64,000 nucleotides of DNA from Paragonimus skrjabini miyazakii. Taxonomy: Eukaryota > Platyhelminthes > Trematoda > Plagiorchiida > Troglotrematidae. The position numbers and the translations under genes were made by a program. Each line of letters opens with the position of its first letter. Positions within the stretch are counted from its first letter, which is position 1. The stretch spans positions 44,467 to 108,466 of the forward strand of contig JTDE01021390.1 of the NCBI GenBank assembly GCA_014338405.1, written 5' to 3'. The notes under the pieces were generated by a model. The model did no database searches. It was not told the DNA's origin and saw nothing but the letters and a program-made list of their open reading frames with translations. Below are positions 35,213-45,320 of the stretch, piece by piece.

Positions 35213-36130
35213 CTATAAGTATAAACATTCCTTTGAATGTAATGTGGGGTACATCGGGGGGATAGACAGAGAAATAGTTATTGGTATCAAAAAACGTACG
35301 CGAAGATGACTGGAAATAAAAGCATACGCCAACCGCCCATACAGGGATTGACGGAGGGCATCTGGCAACATTAGGAACGATGTATCACGTTCACCCGAAA
35401 GTCTCCACATTAAGAAAAAAAATCAAACTTAGAAGAACGCAATTCAGCCTAAATCCTCAAGTTTTAAAACATAAGACAGCTACCCGTATGCCCAACACTG
35501 TTGTCCACGTGATGCAGGCGCATACACAACGCCTGCTTAAAAGATAACCTCTTTAAACGTCAGTCTTTCAAGAATACCTTATTTTCTAAAGCGTTACTCC
35601 CTAAGTAAACAGTCCGGAGAACAGAAACAATGATTACATTACTAATAAGTAGTGTTTATTTATTAGTGAGGGATCCTTTGAAAGTGACAGAAGACGCAAA
35701 ATGAAAACATCTAGATGGAACAATCTGCAGAACGTTAGTTTTGTAAGGTGCTGTTTAACATTGTCGTGGAAAGATTTAACTCATCCTGTTGACCAGCTAT
35801 GGCTGCTTTTGTGGTACCTTCCAGGAGATCGCTTCCAGTCCATTACAGTACCATTTCGATGAAACCGTTAGGCGAAGATGAAGAAATCATAACGGACTGA
35901 TTTGGCAGTAGCCCATGAAACACTTATCACGATCTTCTTCAGTTGCAGGTCACTTTTGGGCATTGATCGAACATGTACTTATTGCCAAGTCATTCATTCA
36001 ACTTCACAGCACTGCAGAAAACTGGGTTATATCACAGATGATAAAACGTGATAGAAAGCGTTCAAGTCTGTTCTGTAACAACGATTAGACGCATCAATGT
36101 AAAAAGAACCTGGTATAAATATCCACCAAT
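35213..36130. other. no gene recognised
   Basis: No domain, exon or repeat recognised. Confidence 0.45.
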
Positions 36131-36370
36131 TTATGTGATACCAATCAAAGATAGTATTCCCAAGTGACTCCAAACAATACTGGACGGAGTGTCAGACCCT
36201 TCCGGTAAGTTTATACAGCTTCTTCTTAGGCAATCATCCACATAGGTTGGAAGTCGTCCGCCACTAGCAGCATCTAACAAAATAAAGTCTCCAGATGCGG
36301 ACCTTGCAAGCCATTCCTGACTGCTCCTTATTTCGGTGTATCCTCGTAAAAGTGAGTTCCTATCAGCCTC
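36131..36370 (-). CDS. likely host exon, possibly terminal
   Basis: After a possible acceptor (GACGTTGAGTCAG, minus strand) the frame reads EADRNSLLRGYTEI, then LARSASGDFILLDAASGG, then LPEGSDTPSSIVWSHLG and on to a TAA at 36131. The composition is that of a folded protein. The frame enters in phase 0, matching the end of the candidate exon at 36621-36691. It may end at the stop or splice out at a GTATCAC just before it. I do not recognise the family. The acceptor has a poor pyrimidine tract, which lowers confidence. Confidence 0.4.
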   Translation of the reverse strand, partial: EADRNSLLRGYTEIRSSQEWLARSASGDFILLDAASGGRLPTYVDDCLRRSCINLPEGSDTPSSIVWSHLGILSLIGIT

Positions 36371-36620
36371 CTGACTCAACGTCCGAGTTCAAACTTACAA
36401 TGTGCAATAAAACAAAGCTCACACCTTGTACTGTCAGATTAGAAGGCAAAAATGTGTACGAAGTATAAAAAATAACTGATGTTTGCATAAAAGAAGCAAA
36501 TGTATAACTAATTTTGTATAACAATAAAATACTATGGCTCCAGGGTCAACAACCAAAAGACGGGCAAAACTTTCGAGATGATCTAACACATTGTTCAGAC
36601 AGAACGTACTCAAAACTTAC

Positions 36621-36691
36621 GAACCAACCGGAGGTTGATTTTCTGAATTGCTGAAGCGTTAACTGAGGGATGTCACAATCCTTCTTGTGCA
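36621..36691 (-). CDS. likely short host exon
   Basis: Seventy-one bases lie between a strong acceptor (ATATGTTTTTGCAG, minus strand) and a strong donor (GTAAGTTTTG). Only one frame is open: HKKDCDIPQLTLQQFRKSTS and GWF. It enters in phase 1 and leaves in phase 0. The next candidate exon (36370-36131) begins in phase 0 after an intron of 250 bases. No domain was recognised. Confidence 0.4.
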
Positions 36692-37796
36692 CTGCAAAAA
36701 CATATGTACCTAAACCGTGGCTACTTTGGTAGTTGTGCCCGTTTGTTTAAACAATTCCTTAAGCCATGATTGCTGGTATGTGGATATCTGTTTTGACGCA
36801 ATAACATTAGAAGAACGTGTAGCGAACAAGCTTGTTTTCGATGATCCATCATCAGTCTAAATACAACACATTTATATGGGTTAATCCTGTGAGAAAATAT
36901 ACGGTAATGAATCGAATGGATAACATTAGTTACACGTCCACATATGATCAGAGAAAATCACATGATGTATTTTATCTCGTTGTTCAAGTGAGCAGCTCAT
37001 TGTACACCGAATGCGGCCATACATGGTCCTGGTCCATTATTCCACCCAGTTTGGTATCGACCTTACTCAGCTTAACTCATCGACTGTCTCATTAACTGCA
37101 GATGCCTGTTTATCACATTTAACGGAAAGAGGCAATAATAAACCTGCTAGTGGTTACTTCATTTGAAACTGAACTGATTATTTTTAGCTAACTGACGAAA
37201 AATGGGCACTTTGGCGAACAGTCTATTTTCAGTTATTCATCAACGGGCCAAGTACATCACGTTTTACATCATTATGGCTGTCGAGCGAGCAAAATTAAGG
37301 GCAATTAGTTACATAATTACGTCACACGGTTGTAAATTGGAGGACAATCAATGGACCAAATTGATCATCGGAGGTGTCAAGTCAGTAGCAGGAGTTCATG
37401 GTAACCGTAGTGTCTGAACAAATTTCTACTGTGGATTGCGTAACCGAATTCTGACTGCTTCTGCGATGGACAGAATACAAAACTTGGCACCTCTGGATTG
37501 ACTGAACAAGCGGTCATTGGGCTGGAAAGCTACTTATAGAGTCCTTGAGTCAACGAGGTGCGCTAGAATTGCATTTAAAATGAACTTCATCTCTCCCTTA
37601 GTCAGACAGGTGGGCAATTTTAGTGAGCAAAAATAATACATTTTGATCGTGTTACGGAAGTTTATTTTGAACCAACCAAGTTATTGCACTAAGGGCTCCC
37701 TAGAATGGAAAAAAATCGGCTTACGAGTAAACCAGAAGTTTCAGCGAGCCCCTTTTAAAAGGTGGTGTTAGACTCAAAGCCCATCACAGCCTGCGC
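36692..37796. other. no gene recognised
   Basis: Presumed intron or intergenic DNA with short frames only. Confidence 0.45.
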
Positions 37797-38330
37797 TAGT
37801 TATTATGTGGTGGATCATCAGGCCGGCGGTGTGAGCGTTCTAAAACTCGGCCGAATACCACAACGCGGGGGAGGTGCGTCCAAAAACGCACAACGAGCGG
37901 ATCGGGGACGGCGTGGGCGACCGGATGAGTCACCGCTCGACTGGATCGGACCAACGGGCGAGACATGGCAGGCAAAACAGGATAGACGACGAAGTCAGAG
38001 GCGCGATTATTCCAACACTCGCAGGAATATCTCGACACAGTCGTGGAATACGGTCAAAGTCCACAGTAGATAGATGGAGGACAACACGAGCGACTAGACG
38101 AGCCATGGCACAATTAAATCGCGCCAACAGACGAAGAATGGCAGGCAGAAAACCCCCCGATAGACTGCGCCGATCACATACATAAACCGGGCAGAAGTGC
38201 ACACGACGAATGAGCGGAAACCTGGGGATGTAGACTGGAATGCTGACTCATAAACGCGAGCCCGCGCGTAGCATGCTAACTAGCGAGTTGGACAATGCTG
38301 TGCTTTATTGCACGCCTTTTCGCTATAATT
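37797..38330 (-). repeat. GC-rich dispersed repeat, duplicated copy
   Basis: This is the reverse complement of 5945-6300. It contains two divergent tandem units of about 165 bases, each starting TGCCTGCCAT, followed by a GTTGG box and ending near the TGTTGGAATA or TTTTAGAACG stretch. CpG is frequent, and frames on both strands stay open for 80-103 codons with Arg-rich or Val/Pro-rich products. That looks like composition, not a gene. A tRNA-like head abuts it at 38338-38400. Confidence 0.7.
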
Positions 38331-38337
38331 AGGGCAA

Positions 38338-38400
38338 TACCAAGATTTGAACTCCGATCCGCGCTCTTAAACGTGTTGATCACTGCACCACGAACAGCAG
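38338..38400 (-). promoter_or_regulatory. tRNA-like pol III boxes beside GC-rich repeat
   Basis: On the minus strand an A-box-like GTGGTGCAGTGATCAAC and a B-box-like GGAGTTCAAATCTTG lie directly upstream of the GC-rich repeat. They could drive pol III transcription of the repeat as a SINE. The 6 kb copy lacks this head. Confidence 0.35.
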
Positions 38401-38619
38401 ACTATGCACAGCCGAACTATTATAACTAAACACTCAGTCATATCCACTTGCGAACAGCGCTTACGTTGCCCGATAGACGACAATAAGATTAATGCTACTT
38501 AATCAGGTTGAAACCGCAGGATACATTACACTTCACATTTCAGTTCACTCAACAGATCATGAACAAACTGTATATCATTTTGACTTCCAAATATTCACGT
38601 AAGAAAACATACACAGAAG
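38401..38619. other. no gene recognised
   Basis: Nothing identified between the GC-rich repeat and the SINE-like bodies. Confidence 0.45.
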
Positions 38620-38624
38620 ACATC

Positions 38625-38870
38625 TTGAAGTTAACAAGAATTCGGATTTTTTCAAACTGAACACCATCCATACTTGATCGCACGGTTCGCATTCAGACAG
38701 TAGGCCTTTTTGATAGCCTATTTCGAAAGGAAGCACTAGACCCATCATTTTGAAATGGGCTAGCCGAAAGGCTTACCTGAATGCGAAGCTTGCGGCCAAG
38801 TGTTGGTGGCGGTCGATTTCAAATAACCTAGATCCCTGAATTTCTGCTACTGAAGGAAAGCGAGAAAGAT
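38625..38870. repeat. head-to-head pair of SINE-like bodies
   Basis: Positions 38741-38625 read on the minus strand as the family body starting GTCTAGTGCTTCC. Positions 38742-38870 read on the plus strand as another body (GAAATGGGCTAGCCGAAAGG). Both begin within a few bases of the hammerhead cleavage site, and neither has the tRNA-like head or the ribozyme core. Confidence 0.65.
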
Positions 38871-39039
38871 TCAAAGTGAAACTGTCAAGCGTCCAATTTG
38901 TGTGGCTACATCACACTTATTGGTAATGTGTGCTGAACCAGTTAAGTTCGAAGTGTGCAGTTACCTGGTTTGGATTATGCTTCCGTGTTGTCTGTAACGG
39001 GGTCAATTGGAACGCTTCACTATTCGTTACAACGCTTAA

Positions 39040-41530
39040 CTAAGATGGAAATCGAGAAACTATCTATCATTGTTGCCCAAACATTTGAAGCGCATGAAAG
39101 CTGATGCCTTGGCTGGATACTTCAACCTGTTCCTGCTAACCCAAGGTTGTCCAGTCCATTTATGCCGCTCCCGCATCACGCTTGTACCAAAAGTAAACAA
39201 TCCTTCATCTCCCACCGAGCTCAGACCCATCGCCGTACCTTCAACGTTGATACGTTGTTTCCACAAGATATTGGCCGATCGTTGGAATTCGCGCTTGCAA
39301 CTGCCCGCCCTCCAGTTTGCATTCCTACATCGTGACGGTTGCCTTGAGGCGACCTCCCTGCTTCATGCGATGCTTCGGAACTCATGTATCACCTCTTCTA
39401 GTCTGTGTGCGGCTTTCATCGACGTCTCCAAAGCGTTCGATTCTATTTCACAACATTCGATTATCAGATCGGCCCGAGCTTTCGGTGCTCCTCCACCTCT
39501 GACACATTACATTGCCGACTCATACAGGAATGCTTCCGTCACGCTCAATGGCCCCGTTCTACGGTCCCAGCGTGGTGTCCGCCAGGGCGACCCATTGTCC
39601 CCGCTTCTATTCATTATGGCAATGGATGAGGTGTTGGAACTATCTCGACCGGAGCTTGGCTACCAGTTCCACGACACGCTGGTTAGCGGTTTCGCCTACG
39701 CCGACGATCTGATCCTCCTAGCTGAGAATCCTACGCGTCTCTCTGAGAAGCTTGCTGCCGCCGCTAGTGCCTTGGAACTTTCCGGACTGAAGATCAACAC
39801 GCAGAAGACTAAACTTATGGTCATCAGCTGTGACCATAAACATAACGCAACCGCCATCTCCGATGAGTCTATCCACTTCGGCCCGGACATTATCCACTCA
39901 CTAAGCGCCTCTGACACGGTGACCTATCTAGGTATCCCGTTCACCTGGAAGGGTAAAGCATTCACTAATCACCGTCAGCAACTTCGTACGATGCTGGATG
40001 AAACCACCAAAGCGCCCCTGAAGCCACACCAACGTCTTGAACTGCTGAGACAGCATCTGATCCCAAAGATGAATCACTCATTGCTGTTGAGCCGAGTCCA
40101 CCGTAACACCCTCAAAGCCATGGACTGTACGGTTCGCCAATTTGTTCGACAGTGGCTCCGCCTTCCTAAAGACACACCAATCAGCTACATCCACACCCCA
40201 ATTCGTTTGGGCGGTTTGGGCATCCCGAGTTTGTCTACCACTATTCCCATCTCCCGCAAATCTCGAGTGGAGAGACTTCTCTCCAGTCAATGTCCAGTTC
40301 TGCGAAATGTGGTCAGAGATAATTCATTTGGCCCTATCTTGAGGGAAATGAACATCCCAGTACGTGTTCAGGGTGTAGTGGTGACGAACAAGGAGGAAGC
40401 CCATGCGGCGTGGATGGATAAACTCTACCATTCGCTTGACGGTCGTGGTCTTCAGGAAGTGTCACGATCTCCACTCTCCAATCGTTGGCTGTTTAATCCA
40501 GATCGCGTCTTCCCCAGAATCTTTATTCGTGCCATCCAGCTCCGATGTAATCTGTTAAGAACTAAAGTCCGAAATTCACGAGGTGGCCGAAGTGACCACT
40601 CAGTTCTCTGCCGTGGTAACTGCGGTCAACCGGAAAGCCTCGCCCATATTCTACAATCATGCTGGATCACCCATGACGCGCGTTGTGCCCGACACAACCG
40701 TGTGGCCAAGGACCTGGCGAAACGACTGCGCAACTCGGGCTATACAGTCTTCGAGGAGCTACGAGTACCAACAGCGAGCTCGTTCATCAAACCCGATGTC
40801 ATCGTGGTCCGTGACAGTGCTGCTGTAGTGCTTGATGTCAGTATAGTGGATGATTATCGAAGCCAATTTGCTTGGACAGACAAGATTGCGAAGTACGGGA
40901 CCGACTCTCATAATGCTGCCATTCAATCGGTCCTCCATACTTTGGGCTGTGATGTGAACTCTGTTTCTCACTTACCTGTGATCATCTCTTTTCGCGGTAT
41001 TATATTTCCTTCTTCAAGTAATGCTATTCTTCGACTGGGGCTGCCCTCTTACGCAGTCACGGATTTATGTCTACTGACTGTTCTAGGTTCCCTAAAAACT
41101 TACGACACATTTATGCGGGGAACCTGGCGTTGACTGTTGCCACCTCTCTGACAGTTGTCTCATTATGAAAGGACATTTTCTGTCCCGATGCGTGAGCCTT
41201 GACTGTGATAGCACTTTGTGCCCTGAAGAGCCTTTTGGATTTTGTGATTACTGACCGTTTACCTATTTTCTTTTTGTTGTTGTTGTTGTTATTTTTCATC
41301 TATTTTCCTTCAAATCCTAAACCCGTTTGTTATATACAACCCAAATAACTTTTCATTTGATGATTTGCTCATTAACGCTTGCTATCCTTGTGAGAGAACT
41401 TGTCATTTGTTCAGTGTTGCTTACTACGCAGCGTCTCACATTTGACAGACAGCCTGTTTTTACATTCACCTTTTACATATCTGTTGCTTATTTTTGGTGT
41501 CACCGTTTGTTCTTCTCTTGAACGATAAAT
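39040..41530 (+). mobile_element. R2-clade non-LTR retrotransposon, 5'-truncated
   Basis: One intact frame (39070-41133) encodes RT, a CCHC zinc knuckle and a restriction-like endonuclease in the order typical of R2. The N-terminal zinc fingers and Myb domain of R2 are missing, so the copy is 5'-truncated at about 39040-39070. The 3' UTR appears to run to about 41530 and includes a (TTG)n tract at 41272-41290; the exact end is unknown. No 28S rRNA sequence flanks it, so this copy lies outside the usual R2 target. Confidence 0.85.
39070..41133 (+). CDS. R2-like RT and restriction-like endonuclease, N-terminally truncated
   Basis: The 687-codon frame is uninterrupted; its start is simply where the insertion is truncated, as the first in-frame codon is TTG. 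RT: AFIDVSKAFDS with Asp118, GVRQGDPLSPLLF at 169-181, FAYADDLILL with Asp212 and Asp213, and YLGIPF at 286-291. The R2-type thumb region has IRLGGLGIPSL at 378-388. The zinc knuckle is C514, C518, H526, C531 (CX3CX7HX4C). The endonuclease has KPD at 574-576 and Asp589 in VVLDVS, the PD...D signature. R2 proteins usually exceed 1000 residues. The lack of stops suggests a recent insertion. Confidence 0.85.
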   Translation: MLPKHLKRMKADALAGYFNLFLLTQGCPVHLCRSRITLVPKVNNPSSPTELRPIAVPSTLIRCFHKILADRWNSRLQLPALQFAFLHRDGCLEATSLLHAMLRNSCITSSSLCAAFIDVSKAFDSISQHSIIRSARAFGAPPPLTHYIADSYRNASVTLNGPVLRSQRGVRQGDPLSPLLFIMAMDEVLELSRPELGYQFHDTLVSGFAYADDLILLAENPTRLSEKLAAAASALELSGLKINTQKTKLMVISCDHKHNATAISDESIHFGPDIIHSLSASDTVTYLGIPFTWKGKAFTNHRQQLRTMLDETTKAPLKPHQRLELLRQHLIPKMNHSLLLSRVHRNTLKAMDCTVRQFVRQWLRLPKDTPISYIHTPIRLGGLGIPSLSTTIPISRKSRVERLLSSQCPVLRNVVRDNSFGPILREMNIPVRVQGVVVTNKEEAHAAWMDKLYHSLDGRGLQEVSRSPLSNRWLFNPDRVFPRIFIRAIQLRCNLLRTKVRNSRGGRSDHSVLCRGNCGQPESLAHILQSCWITHDARCARHNRVAKDLAKRLRNSGYTVFEELRVPTASSFIKPDVIVVRDSAAVVLDVSIVDDYRSQFAWTDKIAKYGTDSHNAAIQSVLHTLGCDVNSVSHLPVIISFRGIIFPSSSNAILRLGLPSYAVTDLCLLTVLGSLKTYDTFMRGTWR

Positions 41531-43184
41531 AGTTCGTACTAAGTGTTCGAACAATGAGTGCAAAAGATTGCAAAAGAAGCGCTTCCCTAGGGCGTAGTAC
41601 TAGATACTAGTTTACCTTTAGTTAAAACTCGTGATATTTATACATCTGGTCGATACTCCGCGAGCAATCTACTATCCACGGTTATGTCATACACACGCGG
41701 TGACACTCCTATAATTGTGCTCATTCTGCGGTTATTGCAAGGCGATTGGATGCTGAGTGATACGACAGTTTGTATCAATAGAGGAACTAATCGAATGTTT
41801 GCACATGGTCAACAGTGAGATGTCGCGAATTAGAAATAAACTGAATATAAAAAAGTAATATACAAAGCAGTTATTTCATGTGAATAACTGGCTCAAAATA
41901 AAACTCACAAAGGCTGACGACTGACAATTCTTTTGAATGCGGTGTACGACATCTGGGTTAGGAAAACCCGACGGTATCTAGCTTACACGTGATCTAGCAC
42001 GTCACAAGGCAGGGAACATTGTGGTGTGTGACATGGGAGATTTACTCATTAACACAGGAAAACGGGTATACTGTTCCATGACAGCGACAGCGTTGATAAT
42101 GTTCAAAATAAAAAAACCGTTGGTTAGTCGTAACGAAAGTCTATAAACAGTGACAACAGAAATGGGGCCGAATAGAGATATGGGAACCATTCGCAAGTTG
42201 AATGAATCTGAAAGGCTGCTGTACGTATATCCAGGTTGACAGAGAAGACGGTGAGTGTGGTTGTCGTTCGGTAAGTGCAGTTACACCGTTTTTTCCAGCG
42301 ATAGAGTCGTTAGTTGCTATTGTAACTGCATGAGGTGAGCCACTAACTCCAGGTGTTCAGATCCAAAAACTAAACACCAACTACCCTCTACGCACTCGTA
42401 TTAGAAGAATATCAAACTTGGAGTGCATCATTTACCTGTCCGAGTGATCATTTGGAAGGCACTGGACTGATGCGATTTACGGAACAAAAATACTGCTTTC
42501 ACGAGGTGCCCAGGTAGTTAATCTGAAATTTCCGATGCATATGTGTATATACATTCTTTTGCAAAAGTAATAATGACGAGGCGCATGAATGTGTGATACC
42601 CTGTTAACCTAGGTGAACAATTCATTTCGTGAAAAATCCAGATCTTTACCATGTCAATAAACATCAATGGCAATTTGTTCCCTTTCTGTCAACTCTAGTG
42701 TATGTATTCCTCCCTTGCCATATATATGATAAAAGAGAAAGTGTACGGTCTACGTGGTAGTTTTTACAGAAACAGGAAACCCGGAAGATTGAACGCGATA
42801 AACTGTGAATACTATTAACCATGTGCAATCAAAATCCAGGGTTATTTAGTACTAGAGAGCTAGCGCTGGTGATGCTACTAAAACCAACGACCTTGATCAC
42901 GTTTCATATTAGAAAATTACCCGAATGATTGATTTATCCGTGTCTTGCTGTTTTTTGAAGTACACAGTGTCACATGATCAAGGTAATGTAGTTTCGACCA
43001 AAACCGAAAGTAAATTTAAACGGAACGATTGTACTCAAGTGAAATGAACATAAAAAGGGACTGGGTGTACAAAATGCTTTTAAGCTCCCAGCAACAAACC
43101 TTGCATTCATACTCACAAACCTATCAAAGGGAGCGACTAAGTATGCACTCAAAAAACCAAAATACTTCAGAACCAATGGCTCAC
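41531..43184. other. no firm gene
   Basis: A possible minus-strand exon of about 60 bases at 42435-42494 reads FRKSHQSSAFQMITRT and leaves in phase 1, which would suit the exon at 36621-36691. Its acceptor is unconvincing, so it is not called. Confidence 0.35.
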
Positions 43185-43694
43185 CGATGAGTCTGCGTCC
43201 GCCAATTCCGGAGCACTTTTCAGAGAAAGCGTAGACCGTTCTGAGGTGTCCAACTGCATACGAAGAGGCCGGCCAATGAAAACCGAAGTCAGTCGAACAT
43301 CCTCATCATTACTGGGTGAAGCGCATGGTCTAGGAGCGGAAGATGAACGAGTAACAGCCATGAAAGCAGGCGCCGCGTTGTTGGAACGGCATTCGTTCGG
43401 TGTCTGGCTCCTCGGTTTGGCAGAGGACCGCATCCGTAGACGACGTAGGAGTGCATCTGCTCCTGAACGGGCTTTGTTGGACCGTGAGCTCTTATACAAT
43501 GTATTGCCATGGCAGACGTCACTGTCTGCAGAAGCAACAGCAACAGTTCCAGTTCGTGAATTCATGGCAGCCAGCTGTGACGGGTGTGCTTTAGAGGTGT
43601 CCGAGTTTGAGGTCTCCAGCTTGGAACATGTGGATTTTGGTCTTGGTGATCGCCCACGTCCACTATGTGTGGTCCGAAATTCTATACACCCGAG
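43185..43694 (-). CDS. likely host exon, Ser/Arg/Ala-rich protein
   Basis: Exactly 170 codons lie between a strong acceptor (CTTTCTTCTGTCAG, minus strand) and a consensus donor (TCATCG, then GTGAGC), phase 0 to phase 0. The product starts LGCIEFRTTHSGRGRSPRPK and ends SAPELADADSS. It is rich in Ser, Arg, Ala and Asn and looks disordered, with no recognised domain. GC content is clearly higher than in the flanks, as expected of coding DNA. The opposite strand is also open for 150 codons, but it lacks matching splice sites. The phase fits the exons at 54.2 kb and 15.1 kb. Confidence 0.55.
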
Positions 43695-44109
43695 CTGACA
43701 GAAGAAAGCCAAGTTGCAGTCGATACACATTAATGCGGCAAGCAAAGTCGAGAGATTATCTTGATTTCTCACAAAACTAACTGTCTACTGGACTAAGAGA
43801 GTACTACACATTCATGAACTTTAGTATTATTATTTTGGGAAGGATATATATATATACATATATAAACGCACGGATACCCATATATACATATGTATATGTA
43901 TGTACATATATATATATAAATATTTATGAAGAAAACAGGTTAATTACCTAAGTTGGTTCAACAGAAACGTTACACACTCAAGGGATGCGCCTCTAGCGTG
44001 GACGCAGAACTGGAAAATGATAACTGTTTACACAGATATCATAAGTTAATTAGATGAAAACGTCTATTGAATATGACGATAAAAGGAAGAGTACGGTTCA
44101 CTGACAAAC
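43695..44109. repeat. AT microsatellite region
   Basis: Imperfect (TA)n, CATATATA and GTATATGTA tracts fill 43845-43926. Nothing else was recognised between the flanking exons. Confidence 0.8.
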
Positions 44110-44206
44110 ATGGAAGATCGAAAAGACTGGATTATTTTACGAAATCGTACGTGTTTTGGAGTACTTGAGAATCAGAAATTAGCCGATATAATTCGGAGGA
44201 AAGAAG
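44110..44206 (+). CDS. possible first exon of a small plus-strand gene
   Basis: An ATG opens MEDRKDWIILRNRTCFGVLE and twelve more residues, ending at a consensus donor (AAGAAG, then GTGAGTACC) in phase 1. An acceptor at 44287 (AAAATCGCCTAG) joins in phase to a 25-codon stretch (GCLEPPLLLHLGDLTG) ending in TAG at 44364, giving a 58-residue product. A second frame downstream to 44522 (SQSPEEQVTKTALYQKLLTD) also looks protein-like but is out of phase. I recognise neither. If real, the gene would be nested in an intron of the minus-strand gene. Confidence 0.3.
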
Positions 44207-44287
44207 GTGAGTACCATCGGAGAGTAACCTCTTAGCGAAGTTGTTGCAACGAACGAAATGATTGAGATTTCTTTTAAAATCGCCTAG

Positions 44288-44522
44288 GCTGTCTGGAACC
44301 ACCATTGCTTTTGCACTTGGGCGATCTCACTGGAAGTGTGAAGCAATTAACACGGATTACATAGAAAATGGTGTGGAAGGGAGCTCATACGATAATGAAA
44401 CGGCAAATAAGGAGATAAGACTCAGCCAAAGCCCCGAAGAGCAAGTCACAAAAACAGCGCTTTATCAAAAGCTGTTGACAGACGGATCGATCAAGGAAAG
44501 TTTTGGGACAAATAAATGTCCC
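44288..44522 (+). CDS. possible second exon or separate small frame
   Basis: Two overlapping frames are open here. One continues from the exon at 44110-44206 to a stop at 44364. The other runs to a TAA at about 44529 and includes YDNETANKEIRLSQSPEEQ. Only one can be real. Charged, hydrophilic composition favours the longer frame, splice phase favours the shorter. Confidence 0.22.
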
Positions 44523-44529
44523 TATATCT

Positions 44530-45088
44530 AAGAGGAGAGTTGAGAACCACTTGATAAACGAGCGATAATGGACCGCAGTCAGCAGAATAACTATGAGAAG
44601 ATTAACCTTAAAAGATCAAAATCAGAACACCTTGACATTTAGCTGTAATAAGAGTTGTGGGAGTGATCAACAGACGAGTTCAAATAAGCCATCCAGCAAA
44701 AGTGATGAGTGGCCATCACTAGGATGAAAAACTCAAACTACAACATCAGTCCTAAAGGAAAAGAACAAGTCACTCATACATAGGGAAAAACGCTAATCGT
44801 CTGGACTGTTTTTTGAAAACACATTCCTGCGAGTAAACTGCGCTCAATCAACAAATTGATTTTCGGCGAGTAGAATGAGAGAATTTTGAACAGCTGAATC
44901 CGACAGAGTCAACGACTGAAGATGTTAGGGCAGCCAACGGGGTTCGGTAGGGTGAACAATGCTGTTATTTGCATGTGAAAAAAGTACAACCAACACAGCG
45001 AAGCGTTGAAAGCGACAAGGAAATTGGATCTCGCAGATGTCCCCTCACTCTCCTGTTTGTTCAAGTAACGCACTCATCATCCTATAGA
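44530..45088. other. no gene recognised
   Basis: Nothing identified. Confidence 0.45.
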
Positions 45089-45320
45089 ATCATCATCATC
45101 ATCATAACAGCCATGAGCCTGACCAAAAGGTACTGTGGCTCGGGCCACCGTTCGCCTCAACGGTGACGTGGAATATCCTGGAAGAAAACGTTACTAAGAA
45201 GGTTGAACATTATTAAAACAAGACTAAGCGGAAGACCTACAAATGGTATGGATACACGCACGTCATTGACTGCGACACATCGCCATCTCGGATAGCGTCT
45301 CTAATCAGCGGTTTGAGTGA
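45089..45320 (-). mobile_element. RTE-like LINE 3' end, 5'-truncated copy
   Basis: On the minus strand 45320-45106 matches 60776-60995 of the nearly full-length LINE, from GTGATCACTCAAA through GAGACGCTATCCGAGATGGC to the end TCATGGCTGTTATG, then the (ATG)n tail at 45105-45089. It is a short 5'-truncated insertion covering the last codons and the 3' UTR. Confidence 0.9.

Noticed and set aside
37762..38202. Arg-rich frames of about 100 codons on both strands
   Set aside because: They lie in a GC-rich repeat with few stop codons and are not preserved in the 6 kb copy.
43246..43698. 150-codon plus-strand frame opposite the 43.2 kb exon
   Set aside because: It lacks splice sites or a supported start, while the minus strand has both consensus borders in phase.
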